Origin: Coenobita brevimanus
Lineage: Eukaryota > Arthropoda > Malacostraca > Decapoda > Coenobitidae
Reading direction: 5' to 3'
DNA length: 64,000 nt
NCBI GenBank assembly: GCA_032717465.1
Contig: CM064632.1
Location: forward strand, 25,633,094-25,697,093
In this document: positions 11,340 through 22,491 of the stretch, one piece after another
Position numbering within the stretch: position 1 is the stretch's first letter
How the letters are laid out: every line of letters begins with the position of its first letter
Position numbers and translations under genes: made by a program
Notes under the pieces: model-generated
What the model saw: only the letters and a program-made list of their open reading frames with translations
Told to the model about the DNA's origin: nothing
The model's database searches: none

Positions 11340-11835
11340 ACACTCAGGCGCTTATATCTCACTCTTATCAGAATAAAATCGTCTGGCTTTAGCTTGAACA
11401 CATTATTATATATTTCCGAACTAGAAGGGGTTAGAAAGGGAAAAATAACTCTTCCTTAAATATTCTTGTAGTCAGTTTAACCCCTTGAGACCGATGACCT
11501 ATTTTCATGTTTTGTTTTTTCGTCTTCACTTATTTATTTATTTATTTACTTTTTACATCTGAGAGACTTTTAGTACTGAAGATGCTAGGTATACCTTTAA
11601 TTAATCCTGTGTTACCTGGTCATTCTTGTCAGGTGAATAAAAATAGTCTTGTAGCTAAATTAAAACGATAAATAAGATCCTCGGGCTGAACAGGTGAACA
11701 GACAATAGGAACCTCGCGTTATAATGTCCAGTCGTATATCGAATCACGCCACTTATTTCCTCTTAACCCCTTCAGTACGATGTAATTTACGATGTATTCT
11801 TGACGTCTTCAGATGGTTTCGTGAAGGGATGGCGA
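11340..11835. repeat. TTAA-1 relics
   Basis: Core AGAATAAAATCGTCTGG at 11,370-11,386 with a degenerate ACACTCAGGCGCTTAT arm, then TTAACCCCTTGAGACC near 11,478 and TTAACCCCTTCAGTACG at 11,764, the latter paired with GTGAAGGGATGG at 11,821. Confidence 0.5.
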
Positions 11836-11999
11836 TGTCCTAGCACCTTTTCTTTAGTGACTTCTGCACATTACACCTTAGTATTCCTTGTATGTATCCA
11901 AACTGAAACGATATAGCCTAAAAAACATACAAGAGAACGCTAAGGTGTGATATGGAAAATAAATCGCTAAGGAAAAGGTGTTCCGGAGCCATTATTCCC
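11836..11999. repeat. FB-1 foldback MITE copy, left end eroded
   Basis: TCCTAGCACCTTTTCTTTAG near 11,838 and the inverted counterpart AAATCGCTAAGGAAAAGGTG at 11,959-11,980, with ACATACAAGAGAACGCTAAGG in the centre as in the 9,692 copy. Confidence 0.6.
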
Positions 12000-12210
12000 A
12001 CTTAGGAACGAGCCTTAGTTTTCTTTTCCCCTTCCTTGCAATGCGGTGTTGTCCTTTGAAGTCTATTGCTGCCTCCAGACGATTTTATTCAGCTTACAAG
12101 AGACCACCTCAGTGGGTCTTAAAATCGTCTTCATTAACTCCCTCAGCACAAAATCGTCTTATGTCGTTCACATCATTTACCAGCAGACGATTTCAAGCTT
12201 TGACTTCTTA

Positions 12211-12411
12211 TACTCAGTTCACTTGGCCTCAGAGTATCATCTCCCCATGTTGAATACTGAGCTGTAGCAGTGGATTAACGCTAAAATGATCCTAGTCACG
12301 AAGAAGTGCTATGGAAAGGATGTAGAGTCGTAGTGTTGTTATTTTCTGCCACTGAGCTTGGTGAAATAAACAGCAAACGAACGAAAATCTGAGTCAAGTT
12401 AAGGTGAGTGG
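12211..12411. repeat. TA-1 MITE-like copy
   Basis: TACTCAGTTCACTTGGCC at the left end, then the ordered family words GTTGAATACTGAG, GATTAACGCTA, TCACGAAGAAGTGCTATGG, TTCTGCCACTGAG, GAACGAAAATCTG, AGTCAAGTTAAGG. Together with the next copy it forms a head-to-tail pair. Confidence 0.7.
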
Positions 12412-12481
12412 ATTACAGATGTTTCAAGTTAAGTAATTTCGTCTGTTGTTTGGAAACATCTAATAAAAGGGCTTTATCCTG

Positions 12482-12688
12482 TACTCTCTTTACTCTTAAC
12501 TTGGCCTAAAATTACCATCTCTTTATGTTCAATGCTGAGTTGTAACAGTAGATTAACACTAGAATATGATGCTAGTCATGGAGAAGTGCTATGGAGAGGA
12601 CGTAGAGTTGTAGTAATTTCTGTCACTGAGCTACGGGAACTAAGTTACAAAAGGACGAATATCTGGGCCAAGTTAGAGGTGGTCTGTA
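12482..12688. repeat. TA-1 MITE-like copy
   Basis: TACTCTCTTTACTCTTAACTTGGCCTA at the left end (listed in two parts: TACTCTCTTTACTC then TTAACTTGGCC) and GGGCCAAGTTAGAGG at the right end. Same internal order as the copy at 12,211. Confidence 0.72.
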
Positions 12689-13096
12689 AATAGCTCTGCA
12701 TTGCAAACTCGCCTAATGTTATGTGTTCCGAAGACGGTTCAGTCTGCTGATGTGGGCGTGGATGTGGCAGTGGGAGTAAGAAGTGAATGAAAGTTTCAAG
12801 TTGGACTTTAATAACGCTGACTGAGCCACCCCCACAAAACACCTTTTTTACGCTTAATTCTTAATATCTCTAAACATCTTAGTTTACGTGGGGGAAACAT
12901 AGTAAAATGAAGGATTTAGATGTAGTTAGAGTGCTAGAGTTATCCCAGCCATGAGAGTGTTAACAGGTAAGAGGAATTTTACATTATCAGGTCGGTGGAC
13001 TGGTTTGTTAAAACGGGATGCGATAGTTTGATTGGGATGGACTGGCCTGTATTGGGATTTGGGCGGTCATCTGTGTCAGGCTTAATAGAACTGCCA

Positions 13097-13790
<694 letters not shown>

Positions 13791-13862
13791 GAAATATGGT
13801 TAACCTGGCCTTGAGAAAGCTAATGACGACAATGTTAACAATTTGAAGCGTATGATTCATAT

Positions 13863-14021
13863 CTAGCTGAATAAAATTGTGTTTGGAAGAATTGTTCCGT
13901 GAGAAGGTTAGTGGTGACAGTATCAACACTCCGGCTTCCATGGCTCTCCCTCAGCTAAAATGAATCATCTTGTGTTAGCTGCAATAGAATGCTAGAGTTG
14001 TGCCGACCAGGAGATAGTTAA
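13863..14021 (+). repeat. TTAA-1 MITE-like tandem units
   Basis: AGCTGAATAAAATTGTGTTTGG at 13,865 (given as AGCTGAATAAAATTG), GGTTAGTGGTGACAGTATCAA, then CACTCCGGCTTCCATGGCTC, a core CTCAGCTAAAATGAATCATC and GCCGACCAGGAGATAGTTAA at the right end. It reproduces the two-unit arrangement at 2,302. Confidence 0.6.
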
Positions 14022-14139
14022 TAATGGAACACAAACAGGGATCTTGTACGAAAAGAGGATATGTGATTGGATATTCCACCTTAGCTTGAACATGTAAATC
14101 ATAAAAGCCATTCCCAATTTACCCTCTTACGGTTGTACC

Positions 14140-14350
14140 GTAGATCCTCAAATTGTATCGTAGAGCCTCGAGTGAAGGCTCCCGAAGTCGAGTACATTAA
14201 TGACAGAGGATCAGTGTACTTTCCTTGGTGGCATTACTTGATAAACCTCCAGTCACCTCGTGGGTATCGAACCTGTGCATGGTCATCACTACGATTGGCA
14301 CATTCTAACCGCCACACCACCGCAAGTTACTTATCAAATCGCAGGTCCAG
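14140..14350 (-). repeat. tRNA-derived SINE candidate
   Basis: On the minus strand, GTGGCGGTTAGAATGTG resembles an internal A box and GGTTCGATACCC a B box of RNA polymerase III promoters, about 45 bp apart, followed by a ~150-bp tail without tRNA features. It does not fold convincingly as a full tRNA, so a SINE or tRNA relic is likelier than a working tRNA gene. Confidence 0.5.
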
Positions 14351-14595
14351 ATTAACCTCCCAGCACGTAGTGAAGGAATTAACGCCGACACGATGACGTC
14401 TTTGTTGGTCTTGCAATCTACAGTACATTTTACTCAGCTTAGCAGAGAGATTTCGAACCGGCGAGGGTAGCTTTTACGTTCACTGGCCCCCATAAAAAAC
14501 AAATCGGTATTTTCTATGCTCCTAATCGTTCACCGGTAACAAGAATAAACCAACACAGACGCCATCGTAGTAATGACGTTAGTGTCCTGCTGTAC

Positions 14596-14785
14596 TATAC
14601 TCTCTTCACTTTAGGTTGTCCGAAAATTACTATCTTCCCATCTTGAATACTACTTTGGAATAATGGATTACCCCTAGAATATGGAGAAGTGCTGCGAAAA
14701 GGATGCAGAGCCACAGCAGTGTCTGTTTCTGCCACTGAGATACGTGAAATATGCTGCGAAAGGACATTCACAATACTAGACTTAA
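14596..14785. repeat. TA-1 MITE-like copy
   Basis: TATACTCTCTTCACTTTAGG at the left end, then CATCTTGAATACT, GGATTACCCCTAGAATATGG, AGAAGTGCTGCG, TTTCTGCCACTGAG. The right terminal repeat is eroded. Confidence 0.65.
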
Positions 14786-15230
14786 CAGAATCGTCTGTCG
14801 GTGACAGCGTAAAATAAAGCACTTCATTGTAGTAATTTCCAGTAACCAGAACGCAATAGTCTATAATTAAAACAGATGTAATGGAAGTCAAGACAGTGTC
14901 CTGCATCCTTCCTTCAGCATTTCCAAAGCTTTACAAAATCGTCTTTCGGCAGCAAGAATGGAAAATAACACGTCATGGCTGTAAAGGCAGTTTCCTGCAT
15001 CCCTTCACCCTCCCCCCCCCTCCTCTCAACTTTCCTTACAACGAATTAACGCTGCCAGGTTGGGTCCTAGAATGGCCGTCCACCAGTACGCAATTTCGGC
15101 AGCTTCAACTGTCCCTTCTCCGCCTCTGTTGTGCTGTTTGATGTGAGTGCTGAGGGACGCCATGTGTGGACTACGGTGCTGGTTTAGAACCGTTTGTCTC
15201 CGTGCTGGATAGCCGTATTGTCTGGGTGGC

Positions 15231-15438
15231 TATGCTCTGTTCACTTTAGCTTGGCTCAGATTTTCGCACTTTTACATTATTTCGCGTAGTTCAGTGGCAC
15301 TAGAAGAGAGTGCTGCTGCTCTACATCTGTCCGTAGCACTTCGTGATTAGCACAAAAAATTATTATATTGTTTCATCTTAGCACTCGACGATGGAGAAGC
15401 GGCAGTTTAAGGTTAGGTTAAAGTGAAAGAATAGGTAT
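15231..15438. repeat. TA-1 MITE-like copy, opposite orientation
   Basis: TATGCTCTGTTCACTTTAGC and TTGGCTCAGATTTTCGCAC at the left, GTAGTTCAGTGGCACTAG and CGTAGCACTTCGTGA inside, and GGTTAAAGTGAAAGAATAGG at the right end, which is the inverted counterpart of the left end. Confidence 0.7.
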
Positions 15439-15479
15439 AGCATGTGGTTAGGTTCTGCAGACTGCCCTTGGTAAGGTCA

Positions 15480-16640
15480 GTTTACTGTAGGTTGGGTTGG
15501 GTTGGTTGGACAATGTTATGTTCGCTTAGGTTGGGTTGAATTAGGTTAGGTTAGGCTGCATTGGGTTAGGCAGGGTTCCGTTAGATTAGATTATATTTAG
15601 TAGGTTGTGTTGTATAATGTGAGTGATGAGGGGCTGTGTATTTCGTCGGGCTGCAATGACGGTATGGTAAGTAGGTAGGTTGCATAGTCAGTGTATTGGT
15701 TAGTGGTGAATATTATGTGGATAGGTTACTTTATCTGCCAGTGGGGAGAGATCATGTGTTACGCCTATGTGTAGGCTAGTAAGGCAGTACATGGAAAGGT
15801 TCTGTTGTTGTGTTGTCTCTGTAGTTTGTCGGTTAGATAGGTTTTGCCACTTACGTCAGCTTATGTTAGATTAAGTTCTGATGGGTTTGGTTAAGTTAGA
15901 TTAGGGTGTGATGGGTTTGGGTTTAGTCGTGTTGTGTTAGCTAGGTTAGGTTGTGTTGTGTTGAGTTGTGTTAGGTTGTGTTGTGTTAGCTAGGTTAGGT
16001 TGTGTTGTGTTAGCTAGGTTAGGTTGTGTTGTGTTGAGTTGGGTTAGGTTGTGTTGTGTTAGCTAGGTTAGGTTGTGTTGTGTTGAGTTAGGTTAGGTTG
16101 TGTTGTGTTGAGTTAGGTTAGGTTGTGTTGTGTTGAGTTAGGTTAGGTTGTGTTGTGTTAGCTAGGTTAGGTTGTGTTGTGTTGAGTTAGGTTAGGTTGT
16201 GTTGTGTTAGCTAGGTTAGGTTGTGTTGTGTTGAGTTAGGTTAGGTTGTGTTGTGTTCTGTTGAGTTAGGTTGTGTTGTGTTGAGCTAGTTTAGGTTGTG
16301 TTGTGTTCTGTTGAGTTAGGTTGTGTTGTGTTGAGCCAGGTTAGGTTGTGTTGTGTTCTGTTGAGTTAGGTTGTGTTGTGTTCTGTTGAGTTAGGTTGTG
16401 TTGTGTTCTGTTGAGTTAGGTTGTGTTGTGTTGAGCCAGGTTAGGTTGTGTTGTGTTCTGTTGAGTTAGGTTGTGTTGTGTTGAGCTAGGTTAGATTGTG
16501 TTGTGTTGAGTTAGGTTAGGTTGTTATGAGTTAGGTTAGTCTGTTGCGTTGAGTTAGGTTGTGTTAGGCTACGTTGTGTTGAATTATGTTAGACTGTATT
16601 GTTTTAGGTTAGGTTGTGTTGGGTAGGCTGAGTTGTTTGA
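15480..16640 (+). repeat. TTAGG-rich minisatellite (~25-bp units)
   Basis: About 1.1 kb built from TTAGGTTAGG alternating with TGTGTTGTGTTGAG or TGTGTTGTGTTAGC. Units such as GTTGAGTTAGGTTAGG plus TTGTGTTGT repeat every ~25 bp between 15,930 and 16,520. TTAGGTTAGGTTAGG occurs intact near 15,540. TTAGG is the common arthropod telomere unit, but here it is diluted by TGT words. No coding potential. Confidence 0.85.
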
Positions 16641-17261
16641 TGTGTGTGGTGAGAGGGTCGCTTAGACTCCTTTATCACTGTTTAAAGGGCGTGTGTGTGG
16701 TACGTGGATAGGTTCTGTTGTTTTTATGCAATACGTTTGCAGACTGTAAAGTCTGTGCATGGGTAAACTTACAGTGTTTACCTATGTGTTGGGACCAAAA
16801 ACACGACAGTATGACACCAGTTGGTGAGCCCGATTTATTGGTCTGTGTACTGAGACGTCTAGACAACTAGCATTAGTGACTAGGCCGAGAATTTGGAAGG
16901 GATCGAACAGGAATTTGCAGTGTATGCGTAGGAGGTGAACAAGAGCAGACGACCCCGACTGAAAGATAATATTTACTTCTGTGTTATCTGTGCCGATGTG
17001 CATTTTTAGTCGGTGTCAGAAAGATTTAAAGAGCATTCCTGTTCAGTACGATAAGGTCATTTTCATTATATTCTGGCCGCATCTGGACATTTTTTTCTTC
17101 AGCTCATAAAGGACTAACCAGGTATCGAGGACTAAAAAATACCCAGTTTTAATTTCATTATTCCATCTCGTCCACGCTCTCTCTGTCCTTTTCTCCTAGG
17201 CAGCCTCATACGCTCTCCTAGTCAGTCTCTCACCACCACCAGCACCTCTGTCAACATCCTC
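16641..17261. other. non-genic stretch
   Basis: Mixed-composition DNA with no supported gene, RNA or recognisable repeat end. Confidence 0.5.
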
Positions 17262-17535
17262 TTAACCTCTTGAGAGCTGTGCCAACTTTGTATTTTGCCT
17301 TGGGTAGCTTCACATTTTTCTGTTCAGTACAGAGTCGATTGATCCATAGTATTTTGCTTCTTGCTTTTTCTAGACTATTTAATTCCCCTTCTCATAAACT
17401 TACCGAATTGGAAGAGTTAATTATAGATTCATTGGCCTTTTAACTATTCGGAGGGGGGGGGGGAATCCTAACCTGAATTATCTTTATAGCAGTAAAGATA
17501 AAACTGAAACCACGCCGCCGGACTGAAGGGGTTAA
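17262..17535. repeat. TTAA-1 MITE-like element with both ends
   Basis: Begins TTAACCTCTTGAGAGC and ends GGACTGAAGGGGTTAA, an imperfect terminal inverted repeat bounded by TTAA on each side; 274 bp. A G run lies at about 17,453-17,462. Confidence 0.6.
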
Positions 17536-17565
17536 ATGGACAGTATTCTTATATTTAGTGGCCCT

Positions 17566-17790
17566 GGCCCGTCTTCACGTGAGATAAGGAAGCTCCTTAA
17601 CACCTCTTCCTTACCGATTTATTTTTGGATAGGGCTCGGTAATATTGTTTTGTACATTATACATGCAGAGTGTAGTGATATTAGCAAGACTTAAATACCA
17701 CCAAAGAGGACGGCTAGGTTGTAATAAGCAAAATAAATCGCTTATGGAAGAGGTGTTAGGGAGCTTCCTTAACTGACGAGAATACGGACC
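17566..17790. repeat. FB-1 foldback MITE, best copy
   Basis: 225 bp. The left end GGCCCGTCTTCACGTGAG is followed by GGAAGCTCCTTAACACCTCT and TCCTTACCGATTTATTTTTG; the right end reads AAAATAAATCGCTTATGG, AAGAGGTGTTAGGGAGCTTC and GACGAGAATACGGACC. The two ends are inverted copies over about 60 bp. The ~100-bp centre is unique. Confidence 0.8.
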
Positions 17791-18065
17791 TGTATCACTC
17801 TCCTTATCAGTTCATCTCTTCATATGGCACGTGTACGTTCGCCTGTCTGATGTTCTTGTATTTTGCTCATCTCGGTGTTATTCTCCGTAGCACTTGTTTC
17901 GTACCGATTTATTTTCTGTAGTACACCTTCACCTTCGCTTGTATATTAATGATATCGTTTTAATGTCAAAATGCCTCATACCAATCACCCATATAATGTT
18001 GTAAGGATTAATATGCAGAATGAATAACTGAAGAAGATATAATAGGAAATCACCAAAATCACTCT

Positions 18066-18605
18066 GGCTTGTATTTTGTTCGGTAAAGGAAGCTCCCTAA
18101 CATTTCTTCCAAAGCGATATATTTTGTTTATTACTTCCTACTATCCTCGTCTGTGTTACTTCATCAGAAATCGCCATACTCTTCGTGAATAACATACAAA
18201 ATGATTTTAATCAACCATATAAAAAAACAAATCACCAAGGAACGGGTGCTAGGGAACCTCTTTAAACGACAGAGAATATCAAGGCGTAATACGCAGAACA
18301 GAGAATATCAAGGCGTAATACGCAGAACAGAGAATATCAAGGCGTAATACGCAGAACAGAGAATATCAATGCGTAATCTGCAGAACAGAATATCAGGGCG
18401 TAATATGCAGAAGAGAATATCAAGGCGTAATATGCAGAACAGAATATCAAGGCGTTATGCGGAACAGAATATCAAGGCGTAATATGCAGAACAGAATATC
18501 AAGGCGTTATGCGGAACAGAATATCAAGGCGTAATATGCAGAACAGAATATCAAGGCGTAATATGCAGAACAGAATATCACTACGCTGACGGGAATACGG
18601 CTTAT
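18066..18605. repeat. FB-1 copy expanded by an internal minisatellite
   Basis: Left end GGCTTGTATTTTGTTCGG, then AGGAAGCTCCCTAACATTTC; the inverted arm ACGGGTGCTAGGGAACCTC lies at 18,242-18,260. The terminal GACAGAGAATATCAAGGC then expands into the tandem array at 18,270-18,585, and the element seems to end with CTGACGGGAATACGGC at 18,588-18,603. Confidence 0.6.
18270..18585 (+). repeat. 25-29 bp minisatellite, about 12 units
   Basis: Units of the form AGAATATCAAGGCGTAATA followed by (C/T)GCAGAACAG. The first units are ~29 bp and identical; later units are 25-27 bp and alternate GCGTTATGCGGAACA with GCGTAATATGCAGAACA. Confidence 0.9.
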
Positions 18606-18729
18606 ATGGGACTAACCACTTCACCCCCATGACGCGTGTGTGTGGCTGTATTCTCGCTGCCCCTTCACGATTTCCTCAAGTTTTGGATAGATCACTTGTA
18701 GTCACGGGGTTAGGAACAGTCTGCATTAA

Positions 18730-18736
18730 CGCGTTC

Positions 18737-18772
<36 letters not shown>

Positions 18773-18792
18773 AAGAAAAAAAAAAAAAAACA
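18730..18792. repeat. (CT)n and poly(A)
   Basis: CT tract at about 18,740-18,769 followed by an A run. Confidence 0.9.
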
Positions 18793-18827
18793 CGTCATTA
18801 GATATCTGGGTGTTTAAGGTGTACTGC

Positions 18828-19447
18828 ACAGTAACGATAAACTAGGAGGTATCAGGGAGCCTCCTAAGCCCACTAGAACATGTAATATAGTTTTAAAAAT
18901 GAAAGAAAACGTGCCAGAAAGTCTCCTAAACCCACGAGAACATGTGTACCGTATAATCTAAGAAAGCTGCTAAGCCCCCTAGAACGGGTGTAATGTACGT
19001 ACGGTAAAAAACGAAAGAAAAGGTGTCGGGGAACTTCCTAAATGCACTATGCAATAAACAATAATCCAATGATTCTGTGTCAGGGAGCCTCTTAAGCCCA
19101 AGGAATTAGGTGTATTATAGTAAAAAAAAACAAAAAAAAAACAAAGGAAATGGTGCCAGGGAGCATCCTAAGTCCAGCAGAAGAGGTGTACTATGCAGTA
19201 AAGAATAATATAAGGAAGCTGTGTAGGGAGCCTCCAAAACCCACGAGAACATAATATGTACTGCCGTATTTAATATATAATCTAAGGAAAAGGCGCCAGG
19301 GAGCCTCCCAAACTCACGAGAATATTATGCAGTATATAAAAAGAATAAAGGAAGAGGTGTTAGGGGAGCCTCCTAAACCCACCAGAACAGGTACAGTATA
19401 CATTAAAGAATAAGGAAGCGGTGTCAGGGAGCCTCCTAAGTCCGTCA
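18828..19447 (+). repeat. ~72-bp degenerate satellite, about 9 units
   Basis: Each unit contains GGTGTCAGGGAGCCTCCTAA, then GCCCACGAGAACA, then a TGTACTATGCAGTAAAGAAT-type AT-rich spacer with AAGGAAG. The conserved part resembles the FB-1 right end (GGTGTTAGGGAGCTTCCTTA, GACGAGAATACGG). Units are diverged. Confidence 0.8.
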
Positions 19448-20783
<1,336 letters not shown>

Positions 20784-20844
20784 CCTGCCCACAAAGAAAA
20801 AGAAATTTGCAAAGGAAATTTCTTATTACTCTAAAACAATCTGT

Positions 20845-22030
20845 CTAAAGTCTAGATAAGCAATCTGCAATAACATTTTCTTTCCCCTTGACATGTTGTA
20901 TGTCTAATGAATACTCCTGAAGAAGTAGACTCCATCTTGTCAATCTCTGATTTTTATCTTTAAACTTACTAAGGAATTTCAGTGGGTTATGATCGGTATA
21001 AATGACTATGGGGTCAAAACCAGGACACAAATAAAATGAAAAATGCTGTAAACCCAAAATCAAGGCCAAAAGCTCTTTTTCAATAGTTGAGTAGTTCTTT
21101 TGAGGTGGAGTGAACTTCTTACTGTAATAAGATACAGGGTGTTCAATACCCTGATCATCCTCTTGCAGCAAAACAGCCCCAGCTCCTATATCACTTGCAT
21201 CAACAGACATCTTAAAAGGCTTAGCAAAATTTGGAGTAGCGAGCACTGGTTGACTTAATAGGATAGCTTTTAGTTTGTTGAAAGAGGATTCACAGTTATC
21301 GGTCCAGACAAATTTAACTCCCTTTTTCAGTAGGTCTGTAAGTGGTGGTACAAGAATAGAAAAGTTAAGAACAAATCTCCTGTAATAACCTGCCATTCCC
21401 AAAAATCTTTGTAGCTCTTTCCTACTTTTAGGTCTGGGAAGATCACTTATAACCTGAACCTTAGCTCCTGGTGGTGCAACATGTCCATCACCAATTACAT
21501 ACCCAAGGTACTGAACTTTAGCTTGACCAAACTCACACTTTGATAAATTAGCTACAAGATTAGCCTGAACTAAACGCTCAAGAAATTTACTGACATGGCA
21601 TAGGTGATCGTTCCAGTTGTCACTGAAGATTAATACATCATCAATATAAACAACACACCCTGCCAAACCCTCTGTTACAACATTCATGAGCTTCTGAAAT
21701 GTGGCTGGTGCATTCTTCATACCATATGGCATTACGGAACATGCAAAAGTCTTTCCTAGTGTTACAAAACATGAGATCTTCCTAGCACGTTCAGTCATAG
21801 GTACTTGCCAGTATCCCTTTAACAAATCAAACTTACTTATGTACCTAGCCTCCCCGATCTTGTCTATGCAATCTTCCACGCGAGGGAGAGGGTAAGTGTC
21901 TGTTTTGGTGATCTGATTAACACGTCTGTAGTCGATGCAAAGCCGCTGTGACCCACTTGGCTTAGGGACTAGAGTGACAGGAGAACTCCACTCGCTCTGA
22001 CAGGGCTTAATCATCTTGTGGTCCAACAGG
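20845..22030 (-). CDS. Gmr1-like pol, RT and RNase H part (interrupted)
   Basis: The reverse transcriptase and RNase H half of pol, which copies genomic RNA into cDNA and degrades the RNA strand. The frame enters from the LINE-A insertion (about 15 N-terminal residues of the open frame up to 22,074 are LINE-derived antisense). RT blocks: CIDYRRVNQ, KFDLLKGYWQVPM, YGMKNAPATFQ, the catalytic YIDD and the FLGMAGYYRRF thumb block. RNase H follows with Asp in VDASD, Glu in STIEKE, Asp in YTDHNPL and Asp in ADCLSRL, and the protein ends right there with no integrase or chromodomain downstream. The first RT residues lie on the far side of the LINE insertion (see 22,492-24,388), so this copy cannot make an intact RT. 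Confidence 0.92.
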
Positions 22031-22491
22031 CTTTTCGTCTCATTAACTCTCCTCCTCTTACTGACTCCCTTCAACCTCTGTCTCTTCGCCGCACTGTTGC
22101 ATCTTTATCTCTTTTCTATCGCTACTTTAATGGTCACTGCTCCTCTGAACTGTCTGCTTGCATTCCTCCACCTCTACGACGGGCGCGTAGCACCCGTCTG
22201 GCAGCAAACTCTCATCCCTTTTCTGTCCAACTCTCTAATGCAAGAGTTAACCGTTACTCCCAGTCTTTCATTTATGCAACAGGTCAGCTCTGGAACTGTC
22301 TCCCTCTGTCTGTATTTCCTCCTGCCTATGATCTCCAGTCTTTCAAACGTAGTGTGTCCAGGCATCTCAAAATGATCGGATCTTGAATTTGGCTCTCTAT
22401 TGTATTTTGTTTTTCTCTTGGAGGGAACTGTTACTGCGGGCTCATGGCCTTTGGTTCCTTCTTCCTCGCATAAAAAAAAAAAAAAAAAAAA
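22031..22491 (+). mobile_element. LINE-A 3' fragment inserted in gypsy RT
   Basis: 461-bp plus-strand 5'-truncated LINE-A: CTTTTCGTCTCATTAACTC at the 5' end, the last ~115 codons of ORF2 ending in the LKMIGS stop, the 3' UTR and a 20-base A tail at 22,472-22,491. It is nearly identical to the corresponding part of 5,254-5,710. The host sequence rejoins across it with only GG or AGG shared at both edges, so there is no ordinary 7-20 bp duplication. Confidence 0.95.

Noticed and set aside
15480..16640. True telomere or chromosome end
   Set aside because: The array is diluted with TGT words, internal to the window and followed by ordinary sequence.
18270..18585. CRISPR-like array
   Set aside because: Units are contiguous tandem repeats without unique spacers, in a eukaryotic repeat context.
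22016..22386. Independent 120-residue plus-strand genes
   Set aside because: They are the C-terminal LINE-A ORF2 and its shifted frame within the 461-bp insertion.
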